DNA of 64,000 bases from Allacma fusca (Eukaryota; Arthropoda; Collembola; Symphypleona; Sminthuridae): positions 1-64,000 of the forward strand of contig CAMXBY010000007.1 of assembly GCA_947179485.1 (NCBI GenBank), in the 5' to 3' direction. The notes under the pieces were generated by a model. That model was given only the letters and a program-made list of their open reading frames with translations, ran no database searches and was not told the origin of the DNA. This document shows positions 28,401 through 39,830 of the stretch, piece by piece (positions within the stretch are counted from its first letter, which is position 1; every line of letters starts with the position of its first letter). The position numbers were made by a program, and so were the translations under genes.

Positions 28401-31400
28401 TGCCAGCCCTCAGTCCTCCCGAATTCTGCAAATGAATGCACTTATTCTCCATAAAGGGTTTTTCGTATTGAGCCTTCATTTATTGAAGTAGGTTAGATGT
28501 GATATCTTAAAATTGGTTTAACCAAGTCGTTTTTGTAGTCTGTGTTGAAAAAATAACAACCGAAATGTGGTTGTTGTTGAATGTTATGGTCGTGCCAGCC
28601 CTCATTCCTCCCGAATTTTGCAAATGAATTCACTGTTTCTCCGAGAAAGGATTTTTCATTTTGAGCCCTCATTTGTTGAAGTATTTTAGATGTGATATCT
28701 TAATATTGGTTTAACCAAGTCGTTTTTTGTAGTCATATGCTCTTTTACTTACACAGGATTAACGTCGAATTGGACGGGAGCAGTAATTACTGTATGTTGG
28801 GGAGGGCAACATTATTTGCGCAGTGGGACCATTCCATTTAAAGAATGTGGATAGTTTTAACTATAAAAAAATTACTCTTTGAGAATGATGGGGTTTCACA
28901 GGGACAATTTAGGGACTTAAATATTGTTCCCGTGTTATTTCGGGATTGGGTCGGAGCAAATAATTTTGTCCCGGGGATTTCGGGACGGGACGGAATCTTC
29001 TGCGGAACACAAAAATGGTTCCCCCCAGAAGCTGTAACCTTTTTCAAAATGAACTACCAGAAAGTGACATTGAATGCAAAATGGTCTAGAACGACCTTTC
29101 ACTAATAACTTATGAAGACAAGAGGTAGAAAAAACATCAAGGGTACGTAATAATTAACGGAAGTTGTCTACTATGCCTGTAGTGAAACTAATGGCTTCTT
29201 GGCTTTCAGTGGAGAATGCATTTCGACTGTTTTGGTGATTCTAGGAGGTTCTTCCTGACACGTAACATTTTAAGACGGTCTCACAGTCCCAAAACCATTC
29301 TACTCTAGTCTGGCCGTATTTTGGTTTCAAAAAAGAACCCCCGAAATCTGGTTGTTGTTAAATGTTATGGTCGTGCCAGCCCTCAGTCCTCCCGAATTCT
29401 GCAAATGAATGCACTTATTCTCCAAAAAGGGTTTTTCATATTGAGCCTTCATTTATTGAAGTAGGTTAGATGTGATATCTTAAAATTGGTTTAACCAAGT
29501 CGTTTTTGTAGTCTGTGTTGAAAAAATAACAACCGAAATGGGGTTGTTGTTGAATGTTATGGTCGTGCCAGCCCTCATTCCTCCCGAATTTTGCAAATGA
29601 ATTCACTGTTTCTCCGAGAAAGGATTTTTCATTTTGAGCCCTCATTTGTTGAAGTATTTTAGATGTGATATCTTAATATTGGTTTAACCAAGTCGTTTTT
29701 TGAAGTCATATGCTCTTTTACTTACACAGGATTAACGTCGAATTGGACGGGAGCAGTAATTACTGTATGTTGGGGAGGGCAACATTATTTGCGCAGTGGG
29801 ACCATTCCATTTAAAGAATGTGGATAGTTTTAACTATAAAAAAATTACTCTTTGAGAATGATGGGGTTTCACAGGGACAATTTAGGGACTTAAATATTGT
29901 TCCCGTGTTATTTCGGGATTGGGTCGGAGCAAATAATTTTGTCCCGGGGATTTCGGGACGGGACGGAATCTTCTGCGGAACACAAAAATGGTTCCCCCCA
30001 GAAGCTGTAACCCTTATGCAAAATGAACTACCAGGAAGTGACATTGAATGCAAAATGGTCTAGAACCACCTTTCACTAATAATTAACGAAGACACGAAGG
30101 AAGAAAAACATCAAGGGTACGTAATAATTAGGGGAAGTGGTTCACTGTGCATTTAGTGAAACTAAAGGCTTTTTGGCTTTCAGTGGAGAATGCATTTCGA
30201 CCATTTTGCTTATTCTAGGATGTTACTCTTGACACGTAACATTTTATGACGGTCCCAAAGTCCCAATACCATACTACTCTAGTCTGGCCGTATTTTGTTT
30301 TCAAAAAAGAACCCCGAAATCGGGTTGTTGTTAAATGTTATGGTCGTGCCAGCCCTCAATCCTCCCGAATTCTGCAAATGAATGCACTTATTCTCCAAAA
30401 AGGGTTTTTCATATTGAGCCTTCATTTATTGAAGTATTTTAGATGTGATATTTTAATGTTGGTTTAACCAAGTCGTTTTTTGTAGTCAAAAGCTCTTTTA
30501 GTTACACTGGATTATAGTCGAATCGGACGGGGACAGTACATTATGCTGGGAGGGGCAAAACTATTTGCGCAGTGGGACTATTCTTTTTAAAGAATGTGGA
30601 TAGTTTTAACTATTAAAAAATTACTCTTTCAGAATGATGGGGTTTCACAGGGACAATTTAGGGACTTAAATATTGTTCCCGTGTTATTTCGGGATTGGGT
30701 CGGAGCAAATAATTTTGTCCCGGGGATTTCGGGACGGGTCGGAATCTTCTGCGGAACACAAAAATGGTTCCCCCCAGAAGCTGTAACCCTTATGCAAAAT
30801 GAACTACCAGGAAGTGACATTGAATGCAAAATGGTCTAGAACCACCTTTCACTAATAATTAACGAAGACACGAAGGAAGAAAAACATCAAGGGTACGTAA
30901 TAATTAGGGGAAGTGGTTCACTGTGCATTTAGTGAAACTAAAGGCTTTTTGGCTTTCAGTGGAGAATGCATTTCGACCGTTTTGCTGATTCTAGGAGGTT
31001 CTTCCTGACACGTAACATTTTAAGACGGTCTCACAGTCCCAATACCATTCTACTCTAGTCTGGCCGTATTTTGGTTTCAAAAAAGAACCCCCGAAATCTG
31101 GTTGTTGTTAAATGTTATGGTCGTGCCAGCCCTCAGTCCTCCCGAATTCTGCAAATGAATGCACTTATTCTCCATAAAGGGTTTTTCGTATTGAGCCTTC
31201 ATTTATTGAAGTAGGTTAGATGTGATATCTTAAAATTGGTTTAACCAAGTCGTTTTTGTAGTCTGTGTTGAAAAAATAACAACCGAAATGTGGTTGTTGT
31301 TGAATGTTATGGTCGTGCCAGCCCTCATTCCTCCCGAATTTTGCAAATGAATTCACTGTTTCTCCGAGAAAGGATTTTTCATTTTGAGCCCTCATTTGTT

Positions 31401-32340
31401 GAAGTATTTTAGATGTGATATCTTAATATTGGTTTAACCAAGTCGTTTTTTGAAGTCATATGCTCTTTTACTTACACAGGATTAACGTCGAATTGGACGG
31501 GAGCAGTAATTACTGTATGTTGGGGAGGGCAACATTATTTGCGCAGTGGGACCATTCCATTTAAAGAATGTGGATAGTTTTAACTATAAAAAAATTACTC
31601 TTTGAGAATGATGGGGTTTCACAGGGACAATTTAGGGACTTAAATATTGTTCCCGTGTTATTTCGGGATTGGGTCGGAGCAAATAATTTTGTCCCGGGGA
31701 TTTCGGGACGGGACGGAATCTTCTGCGGAACACAAAAATGGTTCCCCCCAGAAGCTGTAACCCTTATGCAAAATGAACTACCAGGAAGTGACATTGAATG
31801 CAAAATGGTCTAGAACCACCTTTCACTAATAATTAACGAAGACACGAAGGAAGAAAAACATCAAGGGTACGTAATAATTAGGGGAAGTGGTTCACTGTGC
31901 ATTTAGTGAAACTAAAGGCTTTTTGGCTTTCAGTGGAGAATGCATTTCGACCATTTTGCTTATTCTAGGATGTTACTCTTGACACGTAACATTTTATGAC
32001 GGTCCCAAAGTCCCAATACCATACTACTCTAGTCTGGCCGTATTTTGTTTTCAAAAAAGAACCCCGAAATCGGGTTGTTGTTAAATGTTATGGTCGTGCC
32101 AGCCCTCAATCCTCCCGAATTCTGCAAATGAATGCACTTATTCTCCAAAAAGGGTTTTTCATATTGAGCCTTCATTTATTGAAGTATTTTAGATGTGATA
32201 TTTTAATGTTGGTTTAACCAAGTCGTTTTTTGTAGTCAAAAGCTCTTTTAGTTACACTGGATTATAGTCGAATCGGACGGGGACAGTACATTATGCTGGG
32301 AGGGGCAAAACTATTTGCGCAGTGGGACTATTCTTTTTAA
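25480..32340. repeat. Higher-order satellite blocks of 2723 bp
   Basis: Monomer markers at 26122, 27095 and 27871 are repeated at 28845, 29818 and 30594, all at a 2723-bp offset and with the same private changes. A further two-monomer block follows after 1750 bp (marker 31568). One diagnostic change is a CCCCGAAATCGGG version, one C shorter than usual, which opens an otherwise rare 73-codon frame at 27523, 30246 and 31996. This is the youngest-looking part of the array. Confidence 0.75.
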
Positions 32341-35300
32341 AGAATGTGGATAGTTTTAACTATTAAAAAATTACTCTTTCAGAATGATGGGGTTTCACAG
32401 GGACAATTTAGGGACTTAAATATTGTTCCCGTGTTATTTCGGGATTGGGTCGGAGCAAATAATTTTGTCCTGGGGATTTCGGGACGGGAAGGAATCTTCT
32501 GCGGAACACAAAAATGGTTCCCCCAGAACCTGTAACCCTTTTTCAAAATGAACTACCAGTAAGTGACATTGAATGCAAAATGGTCTAGAACGACCTTTCA
32601 CTAATAATTTACGAAGACACGAAGGAAGAAAAACATCAAGGGTACGTAATAAGTAAGAGAGGTGGTCTACTGAACATTTAGTGAAACTAAAGGCTTTTTG
32701 GCTTTCAGTGGAGAATGCATTTCGACCATTTTGCTTGTTCTATGATGTTATTCCTGACACGTAACATTTTATGACGGTCCCAAAGTCCCAATACCATACT
32801 ACTTTAGTCGGGTCGTATTTTGTTCTCAAAAAAGAACCCCCGAAATCGGGTTGTTGTTGAATTTTATGGTCGTGCCAGCCCTCAATCCTCCTGAATTCTG
32901 CAAATGAATGCACTTATTCTCCAAAAAGGGTTTTTCATATTGAGCCTTCTTTTATTGAAGTATTTTAGATGTGATATTTTAATATTGGTTTAACCAAGTC
33001 GTTTTTTGTAGTCAAAAGCTCTTTTAGTTACACTGGATTATAGTCGAATCGGACGGGGACAGTACATTATGCTGGGAGGGGCAAAACTATTTGCGCAGTG
33101 GGACTATTCTTTTTAAAGAATGTGGATAGTTTTAACTATTAAAAAATTACTCTTTCAGAATGATGGGGTTTCACAGGGACAATTTAGGGACTTAAATATT
33201 GTTCCCGTGTTATTTCGGGATTGTGTCGGAGCAAATAATTTTGTCCCGGGGATTTCGGGACGGGACGGAATCTTCTGCGGAACACGAAAATGGTTCCCCC
33301 CAGAAGCTGTAACCCTTATGCAAAATGAACTACCAGGAAGTGACATTGAATGCAAAATGGTCTGGAACCACCTTTCACTAATAATTAACGAAGACACGAA
33401 GGAAGAAAAACATCAAGGGTACGTAATAATTAGGGGAAGTGGTTCACTGTGCATTTAGTGAAACTAAAGGCTTTTTGGCTTTCAGTGGAGAATGCCTTTC
33501 GACCATTTTGCTTATTCTAGGATGTTACTCTTGACACGTAACATTTTATGACGGTCCCAAAGTCCCAATACCATACTACTCTAGTCTGGCCGTATTTTGT
33601 TTTCAAAAAAGAACCCCCGAAATCTGGTTGTTGTTAAATGTTATGGTCGTGCCAGCCCTCAATCCTCCCGAATTCTGCAAATGAATGCACTTATTCTCCA
33701 AAAAGGGTTTTTCATATTGAGCCTTCATTTATTGAAGTATTTTAGATGTGATATTTTAATGTTGGTTTAACCAAGTCGTTTTTTGTAGTCAAAAGCTCTT
33801 TTAGTTACACTGGATTATAGTCGAATCGGACGGGGACAGTACATTATGCTGGGAGGGGCAAAACTATTTGCGCAGTGGGACTATTCTTTTTAAAGAATGT
33901 GGATAGTTTTAACTATTAAAAAATTACTCTTTCAGAATGATGGGGTTTCACAGGGACAATTTAGGGACTTAAATATTGTTCCCGTGTTATTTCGGGACAG
34001 GATCGGAACAAATAATTTTCCCGGGGATTTCGGGACGGGTCGGAATCTTCTGCGGAACACGAAAATGGTTCCCCCCAGAAGCTGTAACCCTTATGCAAAA
34101 TGAACTACCAGAAAGTGACATTGAATGCAAAATGGTCTAGAACCACCTTTCACTAATAATTAACGAAGACACGAAGGAAGAAAAACATCATGGGTCCGTA
34201 ATAATTAGGGGAAGTGGTTCACTGTGCATTTAGTGAAACTAAAGGCTTTTTGGCTTTCAGTGGAGAATGCATTTCGACCGTTTTGCTGATTCTAGGAGGT
34301 TCTTCCTGACACGTAACATTTTAAGACGGTCTCACAGTCCGAATACCATTCTACTCTAGTCTGGCCGTATTTTGGTTTCAAAAAAGAACCCCCGAAATCT
34401 GGTTGTTGTTAAATGTTATGGTCGTGCCAGCCCTCAGTCCTCCCGAATTCTGCAAATGAATGCACTTTTTCTCCAAAAAGGGTTTTTCATATTGAGCCTT
34501 CATTTATTGAAGTAGGTTAGATGTGATATCTTAAAATTGGTTTAACCAAGTCGTTTTTGTAGTCTGTGTTGAAAAAATAACAACCGAAATGGGGTTGTTG
34601 TTGAATGTTATGGTCGTGCCAGCCCTCATTCCTCCCGAATTTTGCAAATGAATTCACTGTTTCTCCGAGAAAGGATTTTTCATTTTGAGCCCTCATTTGT
34701 TGAAGTATTTTAGATGTGATATCTTAATATTGGTTTAACCAAGTCGTTTTTTGTAGTCATATGCTCTTTTACTTACACAGGATTAACGTCGAATTGGACG
34801 GGAGCAGTAATTACTGTATGTTGGGGAGGGCAACATTATTTGCGCAGTGGGACCATTCCATTTAAAGAATGTGGATAGTTTTAACTATAAAAAAATTACT
34901 CTTTGAGAATGATGGGGTTTCACAGGGACAATTTAGGGACTTAAATATTGTTCCCGTGTTATTTCGGGATTGGGTCGGAGCAAATAATTTTGTCCCGGGG
35001 ATTTCGGGACGGGACGGAATCTTCTGCGGAACACAAAAATGGTTCCCCCCAGAAGCTGTAACCCTTATGCAAAATGAACTACCAGGAAATGACATTGAAT
35101 GCAAAATGGTCTAGAACCACCTTTCACTAATAATTAACGAAGACACGAAGGAAGAAAAACATCAAGGGTACGTAATAATTAGGGGAAGTGGTTCACTGTG
35201 CATTTAGTGAAACTAAAGGCTTTTTGGCTTTCAGTGGAGAATGCATTTCGACCATTTTGCTTATTCTAGGATGTTACTCTTGACACGTAACATTTTATGA

Positions 35301-35979
35301 CGGTCCCAAAGTCCCAATACCATACTACTCTAGTCTGGCCGTATTTTGTTTTCAAAAAAGAACCCCCGAAATCTGGTTGTTGTTAAATGTTATGGTCGTG
35401 CCAGCCCTCAATCCTCCCGAATTCTGCAAATGAATGCACTTATTCTCCAAAAAGGGTTTTTCATATTGAGCCTTCATTTATTGAAGTATTTTAGATGTGA
35501 TATTTTAATGTTGGTTTAACCAAGTCGTTTTTTGTAGTCAAAAGCTCTTTTAGTTACACTGGATTATAGTCGAATCGGACGGGGACAGTACATTATGCTG
35601 GGAGGGGCAAAACTATTTGCGCAGTGGGACTATTCTTTTTAAAGAATGTGGATAGTTTTAACTATTAAAAAATTACTCTTTCAGAATGATGGGGTTTCAC
35701 AGGGACAATTTAGGGACTTAAATATTGTTCCCGTGTTATTTCGGGATTGGGTCGGAGCAAATAATTTTGTCCTGGGGATTTCGGGACGGGACGGAATCTT
35801 CTGCGGAACACAAAAATGGTTCCCCCAGAACCTGTAACCCTTTTTCAAAATGAACTACCAGAAAGTGACATTGAATGCAAAATGGTCTAGAACGACCTTT
35901 CACTAATAATTTACGAAGACACGAAGGAAGAAAAACATCAAGGGTACGTAATAAGTAAGAGAGGTGGTCTACTGAACAT

Positions 35980-36484
35980 TTAGTGAAACTAAAGGCTTTT
36001 TGGCTTTCAGTGGAGAATGCATTTCGACCATTTTGCTTGTTCTATGATGTTATTCCTGACACGTAACATTTTATGACGGTCCCAAAGTCCCAATACCATA
36101 CTACTTTAGTCGGGTCGTATTTTGTTCTCAAAAAAGAACCCCCGAAATCGGGTTGTTGTTGAATTTTATGGTCGTGCCAGCCCTCAATCCTCCCGAATTC
36201 TGCGATTGAATTCACTGTTTCTCGAAAAAGAGTTTTTCATTTTGAGCCTTCATTTATTGAAGTATTTTAGATGTGATATCTTAATATTGTTTATCCAAGT
36301 CGTTTTTTGTAGTCATATGCTCGTTTACTTACACTGGATTAAAGTCGAATCGAACGGGGGCAGTACAGTATGTTGGTGAGATCAAAATTATTTGCGCAGT
36401 TTGACCATTCCATTTAAAGAATTTGGATAACTCTAACTATAATTATAAGTTTTAAAGTTGTCACTGTATATGGTACTCTTTGGA
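35980..36484. repeat. Diverged terminal satellite monomer, left part
   Basis: The last monomer departs from the others: TGCGATTGAATTC, TCGAAAAAGAG, GTGAGATCAAAATT and an unrelated stretch of about 30 bp near 36445-36474. It still follows the unit up to TACTCTTTGGA, where a hAT element begins. Edge monomers of satellite arrays are often more diverged because they escape homogenisation. Confidence 0.85.
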
Positions 36485-37737
36485 CAGTGCTAGGACTGGG
36501 TACAGAAACCGTGTATTTGTACCCATACCCGTACCCGATTATCGGGTACGACAAAATGCTGTACCTATACCCGTACCCATACCCGCGTACTCGGGTAAAT
36601 TATTTCTGTACCCGTACCCATACTTGAAACTACAATGTAGTACCTGTACCCACAATTTACCCGTACCCGTAATGTACCCAAAACCTGTACCCATACCCGA
36701 GTACCCAGTGTTTGTACCCGGGTATTACTCGGGTACTGGAAGTTTGGCCGATCAAAAGTGACCAAGAAGACATTTGCCTGTTCAGCTGAAAATGTTTAGT
36801 TGTCTTTTTTTCTACTTCCATTAGAAATGTCCGGGATTTTGGAAATTTTCCGTAGGCGTTAAGGGTATCTTATTTCAAATGGTTTAAATATCATTTAAGG
36901 TCATTTATGATTTATTTTAACACTGACGAAATTCAAATGCTACTACGTCAAAATATCAACTATCAACTTACTGAATGAAATGAATTGTGTTCTCTCGAAA
37001 TGGACATTGAACAATTCTTGTATGGGGTTAGGATAACCAACTGGGACGAATTCTTTAATACTAAACTGCATAACCAAAAACTTGCTTTTAAACTTCGAGA
37101 ACATGAAACAATTTTGCATAAATATTCAGTGCAATAAATAATCAAAGCGTCACAAATGCCCAGGATTGAAATTTCTCAAATTGCCTGCACAAAATGCCTC
37201 GGCGTTGTCAAATTGGCAACCCTAAATATTTTCTAGATAAAATGAACAGTTTAGATTAGGCTCGAAGCTAATAAATGTATATTCATTCCGAACTTATCTC
37301 GTATAACGTCTTTAAATAATGTTAAGGTCACGCTCCCAATCCCAATGAAGCTATGTCTTTAAGCCGATAAACAGTTTATCTATTTCTTTATTAGATCTGA
37401 GAGGGATCATTAGAAGCGTTAGATTACAACGACCACGTAATCATAAATGAAACGAAGCCACTGGCTATGTCACTTACGCAAGTATCTGTATGCAAAGAAA
37501 CAAGCAACTCCACGGTTGGCAGGTCTTATTGTTAGCCCTAGTAATCCATCCTAAACGGAATCCTTGAAGTACCCAAAAATACTCGGGTACAGCACCCACG
37601 GGTACAGGTATTTTACATACAGTACCCCGGGTAGTAACCGCGTACTTGCGAGTACTCAAATTCTGTATCCGGGTAGTACCCATACCAGTACCCATACACA
37701 TTTACCCGAGTATTTCCCGTACCCAGTCCGAGCACTG
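36485..37737. mobile_element. Non-autonomous hAT-type element with GTACCC subterminal repeats, inserted in the satellite
   Basis: The terminal inverted repeats are CAGTGCTAGGACTGGGTAC at the left and, read inverted, CAGTGCTCGGACTGGGTAC at the right (18 of 19 match). The target duplication is CTTTGAGA at 37738-37745 and CTTTGGA at 36478-36484 (one base lost), matching the uninterrupted satellite sequence CTCTTTGAGAATG. The first ~250 bp and last ~170 bp are crowded with GTACCC/GGGTAC words. The ~830-bp core (36760-37560) has no coding frame I recognise. The Pro/Val-rich frames at 36480-36765 only translate the subterminal words. Confidence 0.9.
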
Positions 37738-37954
37738 CTTTGAGAATGATGGGGTTTCAGAAGGACAATTTTGGGACTTAAATATTGTTCCCGTGTTATT
37801 TCGGGACTGGATCGGAACAAATAATTTTGTCCCGGGGATTTCGGGACGGGACGGAATCTTCTGCGGAACACGAAAATGGTTTCCCCCAGAAGGTGTAACC
37901 CTTATGCAAAATGAACTACCAGGAACTGACATTGAATGCAAAATGGTCTTATAA
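37738..37954. repeat. Satellite remnant beyond the hAT insertion
   Basis: CTTTGAGAATGATGGGG through CAAAATGGTCT continues the monomer interrupted at 36484 and ends at its second 32-bp word. Homology then stops at LINE sequence. The copy is diverged (TTTCAGAAGGACAATTTTGG; GGTTTCCCCCAGAAGG). The frames here, 37646-37954 (+) and 37702-38010 (-), are satellite shadows. Confidence 0.9.
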
Positions 37955-38253
37955 AAAACATTCTTAACAAACTTTACTATCACTAATGTTAAAGCAACTA
38001 GAACCCACAAAAGAGGAAGAGTAAGTGGCGGTCAAATGGTTCTAGTTGATAAGAGTAAATTCGATAAACCTAAAGTTTCGTATGAGGAATTCGGGTTTAT
38101 AGCCCTAGAATTAACCCCCGTAGGTATACAAAATGTCGTGGTAATCCTAGCCGTATATATTCCTCCAGGAATTCAAAATGAGTATCTTTTAACTAGGTAT
38201 CATGAAAATATTTACGATCTCACCACCAGATACCAGGACGTAATCGTAGGAGG
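37955..38253 (+). pseudogene. LINE endonuclease, N-terminal piece (5'-truncated non-LTR retrotransposon)
   Basis: The frame from about 37955 reads ...THKRGRVSGGQMVLVDKSKF...ILAVYIPPGIQ...QDVIVGG. The RGR-SGG stretch and the VYIPPG motif fit the apurinic/apyrimidinic-like endonuclease of LINEs. The start of the endonuclease and all of ORF1 are missing, so the copy is 5'-truncated and abuts the satellite. The frame is cut at 38254 by a hAT element, and the last 8 bp (GTAGGAGG, 38246-38253) are its target duplication. It would be needed to nick target DNA but cannot be functional here. Confidence 0.85.
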
Positions 38254-39360
38254 TAGGCCTCCGCTCATGTACAACTCAGACACGAATGTTTCATGTTTGA
38301 CTCATGTCTCAACTCATGTTCATGTATCTGATTATCGAGTCACAAACCATTCATGTGCATTTAAAACATACTTGACAACAGATGATTTTTCAAGTCATGT
38401 CTTGTCATGTGCAGGTTACCTTGAAAACATGACAATATTTTCATGTACACTTTCATGTTCACAAAAGCGGAAGACATGAACTCAAGCTCAAAAACATGAA
38501 TTTTCATGTCACCACAAAGTATGCTAGTAATAGCCAAACGTTTACATGTCGTTCAATTCCTTTCGCGCATTAAGCGGGACATACATTTGAATAAAGTGAC
38601 GATAGATTATACCCACGAGGCAGAAGACTACATGTTATTCCATTTGAATCGTATCAGTCATATTGACTTGTGCACTTACACTATTATGGAAAACGATTTT
38701 TCATATATGGCCGAAAAAGCACCTGGAAGTAGCAGTATTCAGGAAATTGACATTTCGGGGGAACATCAAGAATTGCCATTAAAAACCGTTAAGAAACAAC
38801 GATCAAGTGTACATAATCATTTCACACTCGAGGAAGGAAATATCTGGAGATATTATTGTGTACATACAATTTAGTTAGCGGCAAGGACAATAAATACTTT
38901 GCTTTTAGATACTCCCTTAAAGTTGAAGCAAATTCGAGAACCGGAAATTGAAGAAGGCATTAAGTGCAGCATCACAAATCAATTTATTTAAAGAAAGAAC
39001 CTGTCGCATACCACAAGGGTGCAATTGAAGCAGCATTTGCTAAACAAGCTAGTTTTATTCCCTTATTGCGGGGATCCAAATATCTGTTGCTGTGTACGTT
39101 CTTAAATATAAGCTTAATAACTCTTCTGAAATTTAGTTCATGTCATCATGTTCATGTCCAGTTCATGTACTTGAAAATGCCACTTTTCATGTTCATGTAA
39201 ATGTCATGTTCATGTGTGCTTTATTCACATGAAATAAAAATCAAGTATTCGTTTTGAATCACATGATTTAATTCGTGTAATTTTGAAAACAACTCATGTA
39301 AAACATGAAAAGTCATGTTCAAGTTCATGTTTAAGGAAATTGTACATGTGCGGAGGCCTA
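38254..39360. mobile_element. hAT-type element with CATGT subterminal repeats, inserted in the LINE endonuclease
   Basis: The ends are TAGGCCTCCGCTCATGTAC and, read inverted, TAGGCCTCCGCACATGTAC (18 of 19 match). Identical 8-bp target duplications GTAGGAGG lie at 38246-38253 and 39361-39368. The outer ~250 bp at each end hold many TCATGT/ACATGA words, as expected of subterminal transposase-binding repeats. Removing the element with one GTAGGAGG copy restores the LINE reading frame across GGDFNA. Its length of 1107 bp is too short for a full hAT transposase, so it is non-autonomous or internally deleted. Confidence 0.95.
38506..38874 (+). pseudogene. Reading frame inside the CATGT hAT element, possible BED-finger remnant
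   Basis: The 122-codon frame ends ...KKQRSSVHNHFTLEEGNIWRYYCVHTI. The S-V-x-x-H-F-T...W-x-x-x-C pattern resembles the start of a BED zinc finger, the DNA-binding domain at the N-terminus of many hAT transposases. Only one of the expected Cys pair and none of the downstream His/Cys ligands is present, and no catalytic region or C-terminal hAT dimerisation domain follows. A second frame at 38964-39200 has no recognisable domain. I read this as a degraded transposase fragment; a chance frame is possible. Confidence 0.4.
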
Positions 39361-39830
39361 GTAGGAGGGGACTTCAATGCCTAGGTTGGGAACCTAAATG
39401 ACTCCCAAGACAACCTGTTGGGAACTAATCTCACTATTACCCGATCATCTAAAGACACGAAAACAAATCGAAGGGGGAAAGAAACTAACCAGAAATCTAA
39501 CCTCACCCTACTGAATGGAAGATCACAATCAGACTCACCAACTAACCATAAATATTTTTCCTCACAGGGAAACAGTGTGATTGACCTAGTATGGGTTAGC
39601 AATAATTTCTGTAACAAAGTACAAAATTTTAAGGTTGAAAACTTCCCCCAGTCTTCTCACTCAGTAGGAATCCTCACAATTAGCTGGGGCCTACACAACA
39701 CTGCTGAACCAGCTCTCAACAAAGACGTTATCAGATGGAAATCTGAATTTGCTGAACAATTTGTCCTAAATACAGCTTCGATACCCCAATGTGAAGGTCC
39801 TGTTGTCAATGACTCAACAATATGAACACG
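39361..39830 (+). pseudogene. LINE endonuclease, C-terminal piece
   Basis: The frame resumes as GGDFNA, followed at once by an in-frame TAG, then VGNLNDS...NSVIDLVWVSNNF...QSSHSVGIL. GDFNA, IDLVWVS and the S-S-H-S position (usually S-D-H) are the conserved metal and catalytic blocks of LINE endonucleases; the final Asp is Ser here. The frame ends near 39825 and the protein continues in another frame, so there is at least one stop and one frameshift. Confidence 0.85.

Larger units (their letters stand above)
1..36484. repeat. Satellite array, ~42 head-to-tail monomers of ~973 bp and ~777 bp
   Basis: The stretch is a continuous direct-repeat array that starts before the window. A marker (AAAGAATGTGGATAG and its variants) recurs at 641, 1614, 2588, 3558, 4335, 5110 and so on to 35646, about 36420 in the last copy. 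Of 41 intervals about 20 are 970-974 bp and 21 are 774-780 bp. Copies differ by scattered point changes and small indels. The short frames that recur on both strands over the marker (63-112 codons, sense and antisense over the same bases) are by-products of homogenised repeats and are not called as genes. Each monomer has short inverted repeats: ATAGTT-TT-AACTAT just after the marker, and GTCCCG...CGGGAC about 125 bp later. A centromeric, pericentromeric or subtelomeric location is possible but not shown. Confidence 0.97.

Noticed and set aside
634-36380. Recurring 63-112-codon frames on both strands of every satellite monomer as a conserved protein or overlapping gene pair
   Set aside because: They lie over the same bases in opposite directions, vary in length with single-base changes and are conserved no better than the non-coding parts of the unit. 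Array homogenisation explains them.
36480-36765. Pro/Val/Tyr-rich frames as a repetitive structural protein
   Set aside because: They only translate GTACCC words inside the terminal region of a hAT element, in both strands.
39381-39617. Minus-strand 78-codon frame
   Set aside because: It is the antisense shadow of the LINE endonuclease piece.
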